Of a DNA stretch of 64,000 bases, positions 32,201-41,399 are shown piece by piece. The stretch is from Linum tenue. Its lineage: Eukaryota; Streptophyta; Magnoliopsida; Malpighiales; Linaceae. Where the stretch lies: NCBI GenBank assembly GCA_946122785.1, contig CAMGYJ010000007.1, positions 7,022,909-7,086,908 on the forward strand. Direction: 5' to 3'. The notes under the pieces were generated by a model. The model saw nothing but the letters and a program-made list of their open reading frames with translations. It searched no databases and had not been told where the DNA came from. Positions within the stretch are counted from its first letter, which is position 1. Each line of letters begins with the position of its first letter. The translations under genes were made by a program, and so were the position numbers.

Positions 32201-33146
32201 CCGCACGAATGGTTGGATTGACTTGGCAGTAGAGTCAGCCAGGCAGAACAAGAGTTCGCAGAGAATCCTGAAAGAGCTGTACGAAGCAGGCCACAAAGCT
32301 GTTGGGCCACTAGGCGAAGATGAGGGAAGATATCCTTTTTACGTGTTATACCAAGGCCCGAAAGAGTCAACAAGTGTGCCGGTGGAGAATATCACACGGG
32401 AATCAGACTTCGACAAGCTGGAGAAATCTATCCAGGCTGCAGAAGCGAAAGCGAAAGCCGTGGACGAAGGAACCTCGTCTGAAGAATCAAGCAGGGTCGT
32501 TGTTTTTAACGAGCCTGAGCCGAAGATGATGCGTCATTTGAGGCCTCTCTACATCAGGGCCACACTTGATGACGTACCAATGTCGAGGGTCTTAGTTGAC
32601 AATGGCGCTGCAGTAAACGTGATGCCAACCAGGATGCTGAAGAAGTTGGGCAAGAACACTAATGACTTGATCCCAACGGAAGTGTTTGTGACAAGCTTCA
32701 ATGGCGGGTCCACTTCTGCACGGGGAATTCTCCCAGTGGTTGTGGGAGTTGGATCACAGAAGCGGATGAGTGCTTTCTTCGTCGTGGATGGAATGATAAG
32801 CTACAACGCACTACTTGGCCGGGACTGGATCCACGCCAACAAGTGTGTTCCTTCATCGCTGCATCAGTGTTTGATGTTTTGGAATGAAGATGGTGTTGTT
32901 GAGGTGGTACAAGCTGACACAAAGCCGTTTGCCGTTGGGGCCAACGTTGCTGAAGCTTATTTGTACCATGGAGATTTTGGACCACTCGAAATCAGGAGCG
33001 GGGATGGAGGAACGACCAACGTCATAGTGTCAAGTGCACAGGTGTTGAGTAAGGCATGCTTGGATCCATTGTCCGAAATCGTGAGACCATCGATGATCAC
33101 ATTGGATGGTCCACTGAAGTCTGATGAACAAGTCGATGATGAGTGA
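29223..33146 (+). CDS. gag-pro: Tat-lineage Gag-protease polyprotein (1307 aa)
   Basis: The frame is open from within the LTR, but the first ATG after the primer site is 29223 (MAPRRRNPEGD), chosen as start. The gag core (Retrotrans_gag) is recognisable at about 30130-30560 (FSGTGDQSTVEHVGRF, LTGPAFAWYVNLP, FLTNFKNARNRC). A zinc-binding-like motif C-X2-H-X4-H-X4-C (CKWHNSASHSTNMC) lies at about residue 582, in place of a standard CCHC knuckle, as is usual in Tat elements. An acidic, low-complexity stretch follows (DDDDDN near 31895). The aspartic protease is at the C-terminus (RVLVDNGAAVNVMP ... YNALLGRDWI, about 32560-32830). No stop or frameshift interrupts it. Gag builds the virus-like particle and the protease cleaves the polyproteins. 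Confidence 0.93.
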   Translation: MAPRRRNPEGDVPPGIVEEHVANIEGGQGIGAEDIGGSENPPSTAGPTGDLSIRHFMEENRRMFASLNNEFAGFKGEVNQRFDALTARHDSLESRVDRRLGQLFEVVTKNRHDFDVFGDKNLRDMNEIRELLGRPVTQPRDLPLNGENNLNSETGFPNNSARISPPRQGASPTPVMNPPTPRVNLGETSTAAHTRVEPPPFHGGGPQNIPEARPYVAPMSGAGGGGTINNDHVPPRGYPQNVPPPPSGLGMDPGGFIPQGGQLGGQDVNAIRDQVAQMLADQFGLGIRPAMPPVYRKPYPDWVDRYYPFPRGFRVPDFITFSGTGDQSTVEHVGRFTVQCGDVSDFLKLRLFGNSLTGPAFAWYVNLPSNSVQNWQQMEQMFHAQFYRSEPEVTMADLARMRQQPGETVEHFLTNFKNARNRCFVNLTEREFVKLAQGGLNFELRKKFQDREFFDLFQLMSCAVRYESLLREEEHKRSGSRGQYFPNFENYGVNNVGNDVDEVEVDLAEIVQGKPYVCASLAKADGEPQGGKPNRAPIQTRKYSFDISKSELIFDQLYKDGQIKLTGGHTIPPAEKLKGKRYCKWHNSASHSTNMCVVFRNVVQDAIEKGRFKFPEPRKEAMIVDTDPFPNVVGVNMVNPDFSKINLPRFKLVVDTSPPPSGSSDVAQGASSSQVQEGPRLDPVEEENLCAQCRGKLTIGGAGPSQSVHQRLGPRQFKPRYPSYERSVEGVRAPAWGRGQRRQWVAQSAPPFKSLPFGLAQPVRGPPPVRRTFRMPNVPRGGWHTYDVRRQQPIAVDAMTRTQYRRYLRKNAQGRRIANLQANVNVDNSATGLRVTVAGAGKVVEDNLDGNDQGVPGEAEYDAELDDSLIEEEMLELEEPKSKFDRKNKDDDDDNQGAPMTIQFGSLPPVVVNNYILPLIFHIDLENQGEDGEFVMEVEELDEAAQEVNVAELVSGFAQLTLEEENEEPAAAELVGGAADLPIEAEPWSAMMARTNGWIDLAVESARQNKSSQRILKELYEAGHKAVGPLGEDEGRYPFYVLYQGPKESTSVPVENITRESDFDKLEKSIQAAEAKAKAVDEGTSSEESSRVVVFNEPEPKMMRHLRPLYIRATLDDVPMSRVLVDNGAAVNVMPTRMLKKLGKNTNDLIPTEVFVTSFNGGSTSARGILPVVVGVGSQKRMSAFFVVDGMISYNALLGRDWIHANKCVPSSLHQCLMFWNEDGVVEVVQADTKPFAVGANVAEAYLYHGDFGPLEIRSGDGGTTNVIVSSAQVLSKACLDPLSEIVRPSMITLDGPLKSDEQVDDE

Positions 33147-36100
33147 ACCACCTCGAGAGAGGGTGGTGGAGGCCGAAATCACGGCCTTGCGGGAGAAGTT
33201 GGCCGTCTATCAGTGTGAGCAGAGGCTGGCATGTATAGAGCCTGTCTTGATGGCCGACTGTGTTCCCGACGATGATGACTTGCCGACTAACGGCGAGGGT
33301 GTGAGTGACGAAGTGGAGAAGAAGAGCAACCTTGCTGCATGTGACATTTTAGAGGAGATCAACCTCGGCACGGAGGAGGATCCACGCCCAACCTTCATCA
33401 GTGCCGGTTTGCCAGAGTCTGACAGGTACGAATTAGTTGAATTCCTTAAAGAGTTTAAAGATTGCTTTGCATGGGATTATCATGAAATGCCTGGTCTAGA
33501 TAGGAAGTTAGTTGAACATAGACTTCCCATTAAAGAAGGGTATAAGCCACATAGACAACCACCTAGGCGTTTTTCGCATGATATCTTACCTGAAGTGAAA
33601 AAGGAAATTGAACGTTTAATGAAGGCTAAGTTTATCAGGACTGCTAGATATGTGTTGTGGTTGTCGAATATTGTGCCTGTTAGAAAGAAAAATGGCAAAA
33701 TACGTGTTTGTGTGGATTTTAGAAATTTGAACAATGCTACACCGAAAGATTTGTATCCCATGCCGGTGGCTGACATGTTAATCGATGCCGTAACCAGGCA
33801 TGTCAGGTTTTCTTTTATGGATTGTTACTCGGGCTATAACCAGATATACATAGCCGAGGAAGATGTACACAAAACGGCGTTTCGGTGTCCAGGATCCATT
33901 GGCTGTTTCGAGTGGATCATGAGGCCATTTGGATTGGCCAACGCCGGGGCAACTTACCAACGAGCCATGAATGCGATATTTCATGACCTGATTGGCGATC
34001 TTGTCGAAGTGTACGTGGACGACATCGTCGTCAAATCAAAGGTGACCAACCACCACCTTGCTCATTTGCGCAAAGCATTTCTGCGTATGCGTGTTCATAA
34101 GTTGAAATTAAATCCGCTCAAGTGTGCATTTGGTGTGAGTGCAGGAAATTTTCTTGGTTTTCTGGTAAACCAACGCGGAATTGAGGTAGATGGCAATAAA
34201 ACAAAAGCCATCATCAATGCCGCACCACCATCCAGTAAGAAAGAGTTGCAACGTTTCCTCGGCCAGGTAAATTACATTCGAAGATTTATCTCGAATTGTG
34301 CTGGCCGGACCCAAGTGTTTTCCTCATTGCTGAAATTGAAGAAGGAAGACAAGTTTGTATGGAGGGAAGAACATCAACGAGCATTTGATGATATTAAGAG
34401 ATACCTGGCGACTCCGCCGGTGATGAACTCTCCCAAAGCAGGGGTGCCGCTGAAGTTGTACTTGTCGGCCACGGACACTTCTGTGGCATGTTTGTTGGCG
34501 CAAGACAACGAAGCTGGCAATGAAGAAGCCATTTATTATCTAAGTAGGGTTCTGAACGAGGGCGAGAGAAAGTATTCCCCCATAGAGAAGTTATGTTTAG
34601 CGTTGTACTTTTCTTGTACAAAACTACGCTACTACCTGGTCCCTGTCCAGGTACAACTCATTTGCCAAACAGACTTGATTAAATACATGCTATCTCGGCC
34701 AATTATTCATGGCCGAATTGGCAAATGGACCTTGGCTCTGTCTGAATTTAATTTAGAGTATGTACCTCAACGAGCCATAAAAGGGCAAGCATTGGCGGAC
34801 TTCTTGGCAGATCATCCCTGCATTGAGGTGCCAGTCGATCCCGTGGAAGTCTGCGAGGTTGGTATAACGCCATGGATCCTGTATTTTGACGGATCCAAAA
34901 CTCGTGGCGGTGCCGGGGCTGGTGTGATGTTGAAAGCACCATCAGGCCGGGCCATGCATTTTGCATTCTCGTTGGATTTTCCTTGCACCAACAACCAAGC
35001 TGAATATGAAGCTTTGGTAGTCGGGCTTGAAATGCTCGTAGAGCTTGGAGCCCGTTACGTGGATGTTAAGGGAGATTCACAGTTGGTGGTTCATCAGGTC
35101 CGCGGAGATTTTCGCTGTATCAATAGTGTTCTGGAAACGTATCTGGACCATGTATTGTCGTTGACGTCCCACTTCGACAGTATGGCGATCAACTTTGTTC
35201 CTCGAATGGACAATTGCGAAGCCAACTATCTTGCACAAATGGCTTCGGGGTTTAAAGAGTTTGCGAAAAGCAATGCAGTAGAGCAAATAGTGGTGCAAAC
35301 ACTCAAGCCCTTGCGGGAGCGATTGAGAGTTGAGCAAGTGTGCGTAATAGAGAAAGACGCCGATGACTGGCGTGCACCACTGTTGTCTTACTTGCAAGAT
35401 CCGAACAAGGTTGTTGACCATGCCATCAAGTTTAGGGCAAGGAGCTACGTAGTTTTGGATGGGACCTTGTATAAACGCAGGCCTGATGGGTTATTGCTTA
35501 AGTGCTTGGGGGGCAAGGAGGCATTGCAAGCCATGGCAGAGGTGCATGAAGGAATATGCGGAGCTCACCAAGCCGGTCCTTCCATGCGATGGATTCTACA
35601 TCGCTATGGATTCTACTGGCCCACCATCGGGCCAGATTGTGCCGCATATGCCAAGGGTTGCGAAGCTTGTCAACGTCACGGTCCTGTTCAAAGAGCGCCG
35701 GCGGTTGACCTGAAGTCCATAATCAAACCGAGGCCGTTTTATGGTTGGGCCATGGATTTGATTGGTATGATTTATCCCCCATCGTCAAAGAAACATGTTT
35801 TCATAATTTTGGCCACTGACTACTTTACTAAGTGGGTGGAGGCCAAACCATTGAAGGTGGCGAACCAAGAGGAAGTGATTTCTTTCATACAAGAACATAT
35901 TATTCATCGATTTGGTTTGCCGGCAACGATAACGGCGGACCAAGGAACTGTGTTCACTGGGGGGCAAGTTATGGAATTCGCGGCAGAGCGGGGGATAAAA
36001 ATTATCCATTCCACGCCGTATTATGCACAAGCTAACGGACAAGCGGAAGCATCCAACAAAGTCGTGAAAAATATTTTGACGAAGATGATCGAGGATAATC

Positions 36101-36630
36101 CGCGACGTTGGCATGAAATTTTATCAGAGGCGTTGTGGGCATACAGGATGTCCCCACGGAGCAGTACGAGAGTGAGCCCGTTCTCGTTAACTTACGGTCA
36201 TGAAGCATTCCTTCCCGTTGAAGTGACTGTCAACTCACTCCGGTATATGAAGCAGCACGAGTTAACACCTCAGGAGTATCATGAATCGATGATGCTCGAG
36301 CTCTGCGATCTTGATGAACTTCAACTCCGCGTCCTCGATAATGTTCAAGTACAGAAAGCAAGAGTGGCAAGAGCTTATAACAAGAAGGTTCGGCACAAAT
36401 CATTCGAGGAGGGCGAATTGGTTTGGAAAGCTCACTTGCCGATTGGGGAAAAAGATCCCAAGTTTGGAAAATGGTCGCCAAATTGGCGTGGACCATTTGT
36501 GGTACATTCGGTGCGTCCTAATGGGGCCTACTTGCTGAAAGACTTGGATGGAGAAATGCATGAGCGTTTGATAAATGGCAAATATTTAAAGCCATATGTG
36601 CCGTCCTCATGGGACGCAGCTGGTCATTAA
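33124..36630 (+). CDS. pol: Tat-lineage Pol: RT, RNase H, aRNase H, integrase (1168 aa)
   Basis: The frame overlaps the end of gag-pro by 23 bp in the +1 frame, with in-frame ATGs at 33124, 33136 and 33139. RT: RLMKAKFIRTARY, VCVDFRNLNNATPKD, FMDCYSGYNQI, and YVDD at about 34012. The gypsy RNase H follows (LKLYLSATDTSVACLLAQ). Next is the second RNase H (LYFDGSKTRGGAGAGVML, NNQAEYEALVVGLEML, VKGDSQLVVHQV) that diagnoses the Tat lineage. Integrase: an HHCC zinc region (GICGAHQAG ... CEACQRHG), then the D,D-E core (MDLIGMI, TADQGTVF, NGQAEASNKVVK) and a C-terminal tail. All catalytic residues are present and the frame is uninterrupted, so the product is probably active. Confidence 0.95.
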   Translation: MNKSMMSEPPRERVVEAEITALREKLAVYQCEQRLACIEPVLMADCVPDDDDLPTNGEGVSDEVEKKSNLAACDILEEINLGTEEDPRPTFISAGLPESDRYELVEFLKEFKDCFAWDYHEMPGLDRKLVEHRLPIKEGYKPHRQPPRRFSHDILPEVKKEIERLMKAKFIRTARYVLWLSNIVPVRKKNGKIRVCVDFRNLNNATPKDLYPMPVADMLIDAVTRHVRFSFMDCYSGYNQIYIAEEDVHKTAFRCPGSIGCFEWIMRPFGLANAGATYQRAMNAIFHDLIGDLVEVYVDDIVVKSKVTNHHLAHLRKAFLRMRVHKLKLNPLKCAFGVSAGNFLGFLVNQRGIEVDGNKTKAIINAAPPSSKKELQRFLGQVNYIRRFISNCAGRTQVFSSLLKLKKEDKFVWREEHQRAFDDIKRYLATPPVMNSPKAGVPLKLYLSATDTSVACLLAQDNEAGNEEAIYYLSRVLNEGERKYSPIEKLCLALYFSCTKLRYYLVPVQVQLICQTDLIKYMLSRPIIHGRIGKWTLALSEFNLEYVPQRAIKGQALADFLADHPCIEVPVDPVEVCEVGITPWILYFDGSKTRGGAGAGVMLKAPSGRAMHFAFSLDFPCTNNQAEYEALVVGLEMLVELGARYVDVKGDSQLVVHQVRGDFRCINSVLETYLDHVLSLTSHFDSMAINFVPRMDNCEANYLAQMASGFKEFAKSNAVEQIVVQTLKPLRERLRVEQVCVIEKDADDWRAPLLSYLQDPNKVVDHAIKFRARSYVVLDGTLYKRRPDGLLLKCLGGKEALQAMAEVHEGICGAHQAGPSMRWILHRYGFYWPTIGPDCAAYAKGCEACQRHGPVQRAPAVDLKSIIKPRPFYGWAMDLIGMIYPPSSKKHVFIILATDYFTKWVEAKPLKVANQEEVISFIQEHIIHRFGLPATITADQGTVFTGGQVMEFAAERGIKIIHSTPYYAQANGQAEASNKVVKNILTKMIEDNPRRWHEILSEALWAYRMSPRSSTRVSPFSLTYGHEAFLPVEVTVNSLRYMKQHELTPQEYHESMMLELCDLDELQLRVLDNVQVQKARVARAYNKKVRHKSFEEGELVWKAHLPIGEKDPKFGKWSPNWRGPFVVHSVRPNGAYLLKDLDGEMHERLINGKYLKPYVPSSWDAAGH

Positions 36631-37178
36631 TCTGAATAATGACGATCAACCATGTGCTAAAAGGGTGTGGCCTCGTCGGCCACCAAGCTTGCACAACGTG
36701 GTTGAATAGTACGGTAATGGCGAAGTAGGCAACAAATGAACTAATTTGCCAACTCCGTTATTAATAAAGAAAAGTTTAATGCCTTTAAGGCCAGCGGCAG
36801 GGTTCACCCAAGTCCGGCCGGTGTGGCATCGCTATTCGATGCCAAACGTTCCTTTCGTATCAAACGAAGCTGTTTTACCACGGGAAGCAGGCATGGGTAA
36901 CAGCGTTGTTGGGCATAGACGATTTGGTAAGAAAAATTAAGCAGGCTATCGTGATTAGAATTAGCCAGTCAGCCATGCTCAAACACGGCCGTCGAGATTA
37001 GAGCGGTGCAACGGATTAAAGAAAAGAGAGCAACCGTTTGCCAAAATTAGATAAACAATGATGAGCAAGCAAAGTTGTTCATGGGTCGAGTAAACATGGC
37101 AGAAATGAGTGTGCAATCCGAGAAACGAGGCCGAAACAAAAATCTAAGACAAATTCCGAAATGCAGAAAAGAAATTCT
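36631..37178. other. spacer after pol
   Basis: Non-coding on both strands as far as seen. It separates pol from the end of the antisense gene. Confidence 0.5.
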
Positions 37179-37845
37179 TTAGGAGTCTGACTGCTCGTAA
37201 TCGGCGAGCTTCTGGGCAATGAGGGACAGAGTAGTGCGGACCCGAGTGAAAAAGCTTTGCACTGCTTGCAGCTCAGCCTCCGCATGAGTCGGCATTGCAC
37301 TTGCTCTAACCACCTGCAGAGCTGGTGCCACGGCTTTCCCGCGTTCCACTAGGTCTTTACCCACTGTGCGGAGGAACGCCATGTCAGCATCACTAAGTGG
37401 TGGAACGTTAATGCTCAAAGTCTCCAGAATTTTGCAAGCAGAGCCGGGCCATACTATGGTTTGGTCACTCATGGAGGTCACCAGAGGAATGCTAAGAAAT
37501 TGATCCATCATCTTCAATGCTTCTCGGACTCGGCGTCGAAGTTCATTCATGGGCGAAGACGACGCGGGAAGGGAGCTAGATGAGTCCATCGCAGTATGGA
37601 AGCCATGCCCGGTATCAAAATCGTCGGTGTCCTGTTGCAAAAGGAAGCAAGGGTGTGCGTAGGAGGTTAGCTAAAAGATGGTCGCGTAGTATGAGAAAGC
37701 ATGAGTAAAGCTAACCTCGACGGGAGTGGTGCGAAGAGATGAAAGGGTGTCGAGTTCTATGGCGGGAGAGTTGTCCAGGTTCCTCCATCTTTCCTGTGGA
37801 TCATCAATGCTGCATATATGGGCCGCGAGGTCGGGCGGTGGTGGC
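37179..37845 (-). CDS. antisense gene of the retrotransposon, apparently spliced
   Basis: Exon C (37631-37179, minus) ends in a stop and is preceded by TTGCTTCCTTTTGCAACAG, a strong splice acceptor. An upstream open segment, exon B (37845-37716), ends GTCGAG|GTTAGC, a fair donor. Joining them (84-bp intron, 37715-37632) keeps one frame (...TTPVE / DTDDFDTGH...). Exon B itself begins after CTCTTCTTGGCAG, so at least one more 5' exon is likely; a candidate ATG at 37919 was not confirmed. The visible 192 or so residues are Ser-rich at first, then mostly helical (NELRRRVREALKMMDQFL, ADMAFLRTVGKDLVERGKAV, LQAVQSFFTRVRTTLSLIA). Antisense ORFs at this place are described in Tat elements (for example Grande gene 23, Retand aORFs). 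Their role is unknown and no family is recognised here. Confidence 0.6.
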
Positions 37846-39853
37846 CTGCCAAGAAGAGAACAGGTATGTTATTCGTATGATCGGAAAAGTAACCCCAGTC
37901 ACACACCGAGGCGGGCCATTGTTAAATCAAGTATCGGCAACGTAGAAAGTGTAAAACTACCAAGAGCAGGTACGTTATCTTTTATTCACAAGGTCATGAT
38001 TGCATAAACAATATGAATGCCAAAGGTGAAGCCAAACAATGAAGCAAGAACGTGGATATGCATGCCATTATTCTCCCGCAAGTTTACATGGGCATATGTA
38101 CTAGCGTCATCTACATTCAATGTTGCCGTTAAATGGCGAGTAACGAGAGGGAGCAAGAAATTCAGTACTGTTTTTGGGGAGGTGTGCGGCCGCCGGGAGC
38201 CATGTCGGTGCCGTGGTGGATGATCGCTGGGTTGTATGCTCGAAGAGGAAGTTGGAGGGGGTGTAGCGAGTACCGCCGCGGGTTGGCAAGGTTGGAGGTA
38301 TGTTACGGAGTTGTCGGATTTATTTATTTATAGGACCATCATACCTGGGTTAGGAGTATTAAACTTGTGAGGAAAAGGATAGCCTGGCACCCTTGTCATT
38401 AAGGGAGAAGGTTAGCTCCTCATCGTGCCTAGCAAACGTGGCCGCATAGTTGCAAGGCTGGCAGCTCAAGTGCACGTGTGGATGGTTTGAGAAGAGGGAT
38501 GGATTTTGTTCTTGTTCAGGAAAGAAAGAAACCAAAGCAATAATGCAGGTCCAGGAAAGAGGGAGACTTAGTTGATATGAGGCGTTGTGGTTGTGGCCAA
38601 TTGTGGTGGGTTTAGAGCTAAAATTGTCCTCTGCAACTTTGGACAAGGAAAATATAAAGAAGGGAGTGAGTGCTGAAGTTTGGGACTCCTTGGGTTGGCG
38701 GCCGCAAATCCAATTTGGCCGGGAAGGATATACATTAATATTATATTTAAAGAAAATTGATAAGTATGCAAGGTTGTATTTTTTCTCTTCGCAGCTTTGC
38801 GGAGTGGAAACAAGTTCGTGGTGGTTCGGGTAAAGTTGGCCGCAGAACTGTTTTGGGAGGAGCAAAGCATTATAACGCCGCCGTTTAAGCAAAACAGCGT
38901 TGCGTTGTTTACGTGTTAATGTGTATAATAATGATAAAAAAAGGGAGAGAGATTATGGCCAAAGCGGCACTAACGGGGAAAAATCAGGACTGTTTAAACA
39001 AAGAAACAACGCTGCGAGGCTGCACCACTGGCCGCAATAAAAAAAATTTAATTAAATAAATTGTCGCCAGAACAATGTCGTGGTGAGAGAGGAAAAAGCA
39101 AAATCAGAGCTGTTGTTGAGAGTGCCGCGGAGTTGCTGGCAGAGAAAAGAATCCTAGCAGCTCTGATGCTGGCCGCAACGTTGAAGTTAAGTAAATTCTA
39201 AAAATAATAATAATAATAATAATAAAAATATTGGGCCGCTAATCCGCAGCGCTGCGGAAGGAGAAAACCAGGTTTGTACTAGGCGTATGCTGCGGTGTTG
39301 ATGTATCCAGCCGCAAGGGTGTGTTGTGGCAAAACGCCGCCGCATCCGTGTTTCTAAAACACTATTGCTGCCTCGCTTGGAATACAGACTAAGTAACGCG
39401 AGGGTTTTTGCCACAACAACGTGGCAAAGCTACGACTACTAAGTATTTTGGTGGAGCCCAATGTTGAGAGCAAGTTTGCTGTATGGGATCTCTCATGTCC
39501 ATCTTGTATAAAAACTACAGAGGGATGCGAATGACGTTGCATGGTAAAGCTACCATGCTAGCCAAAGAGATGGCTACGTGAGTTTGAACGGAAGAACAGG
39601 TGTCACCATGGTTGTGGTAAGGAGCAGTATTGCGAAATGGCGGAGCATGGAACCAAAAAAGAGAAGCGCGGACGTTTTGGCTCCAGGACGTTACAAGGAG
39701 GATTGGAAATAGAGGTAAAATCCCCACTTATGTCATCTTAATTATGCACGTTCTTAGTTTATGGTTTGAGAAACCAATTATGAGGGCCTGAAGGTTGGTA
39801 TTTAGGCAGACCAATTTGTTGTTACAATTTGGTTCATAATTCTTATAAACCAA
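37846..39853. other. long 3' untranslated region of the retrotransposon
   Basis: About 2 kb with no convincing gene on either strand. It probably contains the promoter and 5' exon of the antisense gene (37850-38400). An (AAT)n run lies at 39205-39230. The 177-codon minus frame 38359-38892 has no conserved look and is not called. Confidence 0.45.
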
Positions 39854-39868
39854 ATTGTGGGGGGCATT
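39854..39868 (+). other. polypurine tract region
   Basis: TTGTGGGGGGCATT directly precedes the 3' LTR, the place where plus-strand DNA synthesis is primed. Confidence 0.7.
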
Positions 39869-41162
39869 TGTTGACACCTAAAATTAATTTGTCCTGAATT
39901 AAATGCCGCATTAATTAGTCTCGGCATTTAATTCGATACCGCGGGTAAAAAACGGTGTCGTTTGGAGTTGAGCGGTGTCGCGGAGAGTTAAAACGATACC
40001 GCGAAACGGAAAAGCGGTACCGCAAGGAAGCTCAGCGGTACCGCGACACCGCCGGAAAATAAGATGGGGCCGCGCGTTTTGTTATTGGTGTTGGAGAAGG
40101 AGTTTTTTCTCTAATTAATTATTATCTTTATTCCTTATCGGAAAGGGAAAAAACGATACCGCGTGGAGTCGAGCGGTGTCGCGGAGAGTTAAAACGGTAC
40201 AGCGAAACAGGAAAACGGTACCGCAAGGAAGCTCAGCGGTACCGCGGTACTGGAAACGGTACCGAAAATAAAGTTGGGCATCAATGGTGGGAATCCGACG
40301 ATGCCGGGGTGCTAAGAGCTACGTCAATGTTGTAAGCCATGAATCACCATAGAAAGTGGCATTGATATTGTGAGTGCATCGATGTTGCAAGGCTAGGAGC
40401 TCAGTGTTGCGGTGTTGTTTGTGATACGCCGTCGTTTTATGAACAAGGATGAATGTAGTTTGGCTTGAGGAGTGGGGGTGGATTATCGAACCCGGGTGGA
40501 TATTTACAAGGGTGGTTCAATGTCGTTTTGTCAAGTTGCTGCGTAGCAAAGCGGTTTCGCACTCGTGGGAGTTACGCAACAAGGAGGAAGTTACCTGCAC
40601 GGTTGACAGGAGTGAAGACGTGGGAGACAAAGGCGCGAAGGCAGTTACTGCGACGAGAAGAAGCGCGAAGTATAAAGATTGGAAAGAGAGAGAAGTTAAA
40701 GACGGCAAAATCAAATCACAAACTGCACCGTCGCAGATTTTATCTTTTCTCTCTCTAGTTCGTAGAACCGCTCTGTCAAAGAACTCCTTTGCAGAGTCGT
40801 AGATCGTAGCTTGTAGTCGTAGTCGCGGAGCTCTCCAGAGGAACCTCCATAGGAGTAGAGGTAACGTAACTTAGAACACTCCTGGTTCGATTTTCTGTTT
40901 ATTCGAACACCCTCGTTCGAACGTAGTTTGGAGAGGTGTGAACCGAGTAACAGTTGTTTGATTAGAGTCAAAGGTGTATCGATCGAATCAACGACGCCGA
41001 CACCGGCGGCGGCCATTTGACGATCGTCTTTGTTTCTGTTTTAATCGATCAAATCAACGGCGCCGACACCGGCGGCGGATATTTGACGATTTTGTCTGAT
41101 TTCGTGTTTGTGTTTACTTGAAACCAGTGCACATTGAACACGCGAGTTTCGCCAACGAAACA
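39869..41162 (+). repeat. 3' LTR
   Basis: A copy of the 5' LTR with two visible differences. Begins TGTTGACACC and ends CGAAACA, followed by the target duplication ACTCC. Its promoter lies about 1.3 kb upstream of the TDBD start codon, on the same strand. Confidence 0.95.
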
Positions 41163-41240
41163 ACTCCAAAAATTGATTTGTTTTAAGTTTTAACAATATT
41201 TTAAGTTTAATCCAGCTTGAAAATTAATAATTCGCAGAGC

Positions 41241-41399
41241 TCACCTCTTCTGCTTTCCAGGCACATCATCTTCCGTAACCTCAACGGGCTTGATTCTTCT
41301 GTTTGTATACTTAAGATCATCCCGATCGTACGTGTCACCTCGAGGAGTGAAGAACACCGGGAGCAGGTTTTGTTTAACCGCAGAGGATAACAACCGTCG
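41241..41399 (-). pseudogene. coding-like minus-strand fragment, possible last exon
   Basis: On the minus strand about 50 codons read as plausible protein (NLLPVFFTPRGDTYDRDD, RRIKPVEVTEDDVPGKQKR) and end at a TGA (41243-41241). A T-rich stretch ending TTTTAAAG precedes it and could be a splice acceptor at about 41400. No upstream exons are visible because the TDBD leader occupies that side. It may be a gene remnant or an overlapping antisense exon. Family not recognised. Confidence 0.3.

Larger units (their letters stand above)
27890..41167 (+). mobile_element. complete Ty3/gypsy Tat-lineage LTR retrotransposon (13,268 bp)
   Basis: The target duplication ACTCC is at 27890-27894 and 41163-41167. 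The element 27895-41162 has direct LTRs of 1295 and 1294 bp with TG...CA ends. In order follow: primer site, gag-protease ORF, overlapping pol ORF (RT, RNase H, second archaeal-type RNase H, integrase), a 3.2-kb region with an antisense gene, polypurine tract and 3' LTR. The additional RNase H after the first one, the antisense ORF before the 3' LTR and the large size are all features of the Tat lineage (Ogre/Retand/Grande relatives). By eye the LTRs differ at only two places: T/C at about 27974, and one T missing from a T-run at about 29115-29120. It is therefore very young and potentially autonomous. Confidence 0.95.

Noticed and set aside
38359..38892. 177-codon minus-strand frame in the 3' region of the retrotransposon
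   Set aside because: Composition looks random and it lacks splice signals or helices like those in the 37.2-37.8 kb antisense gene.
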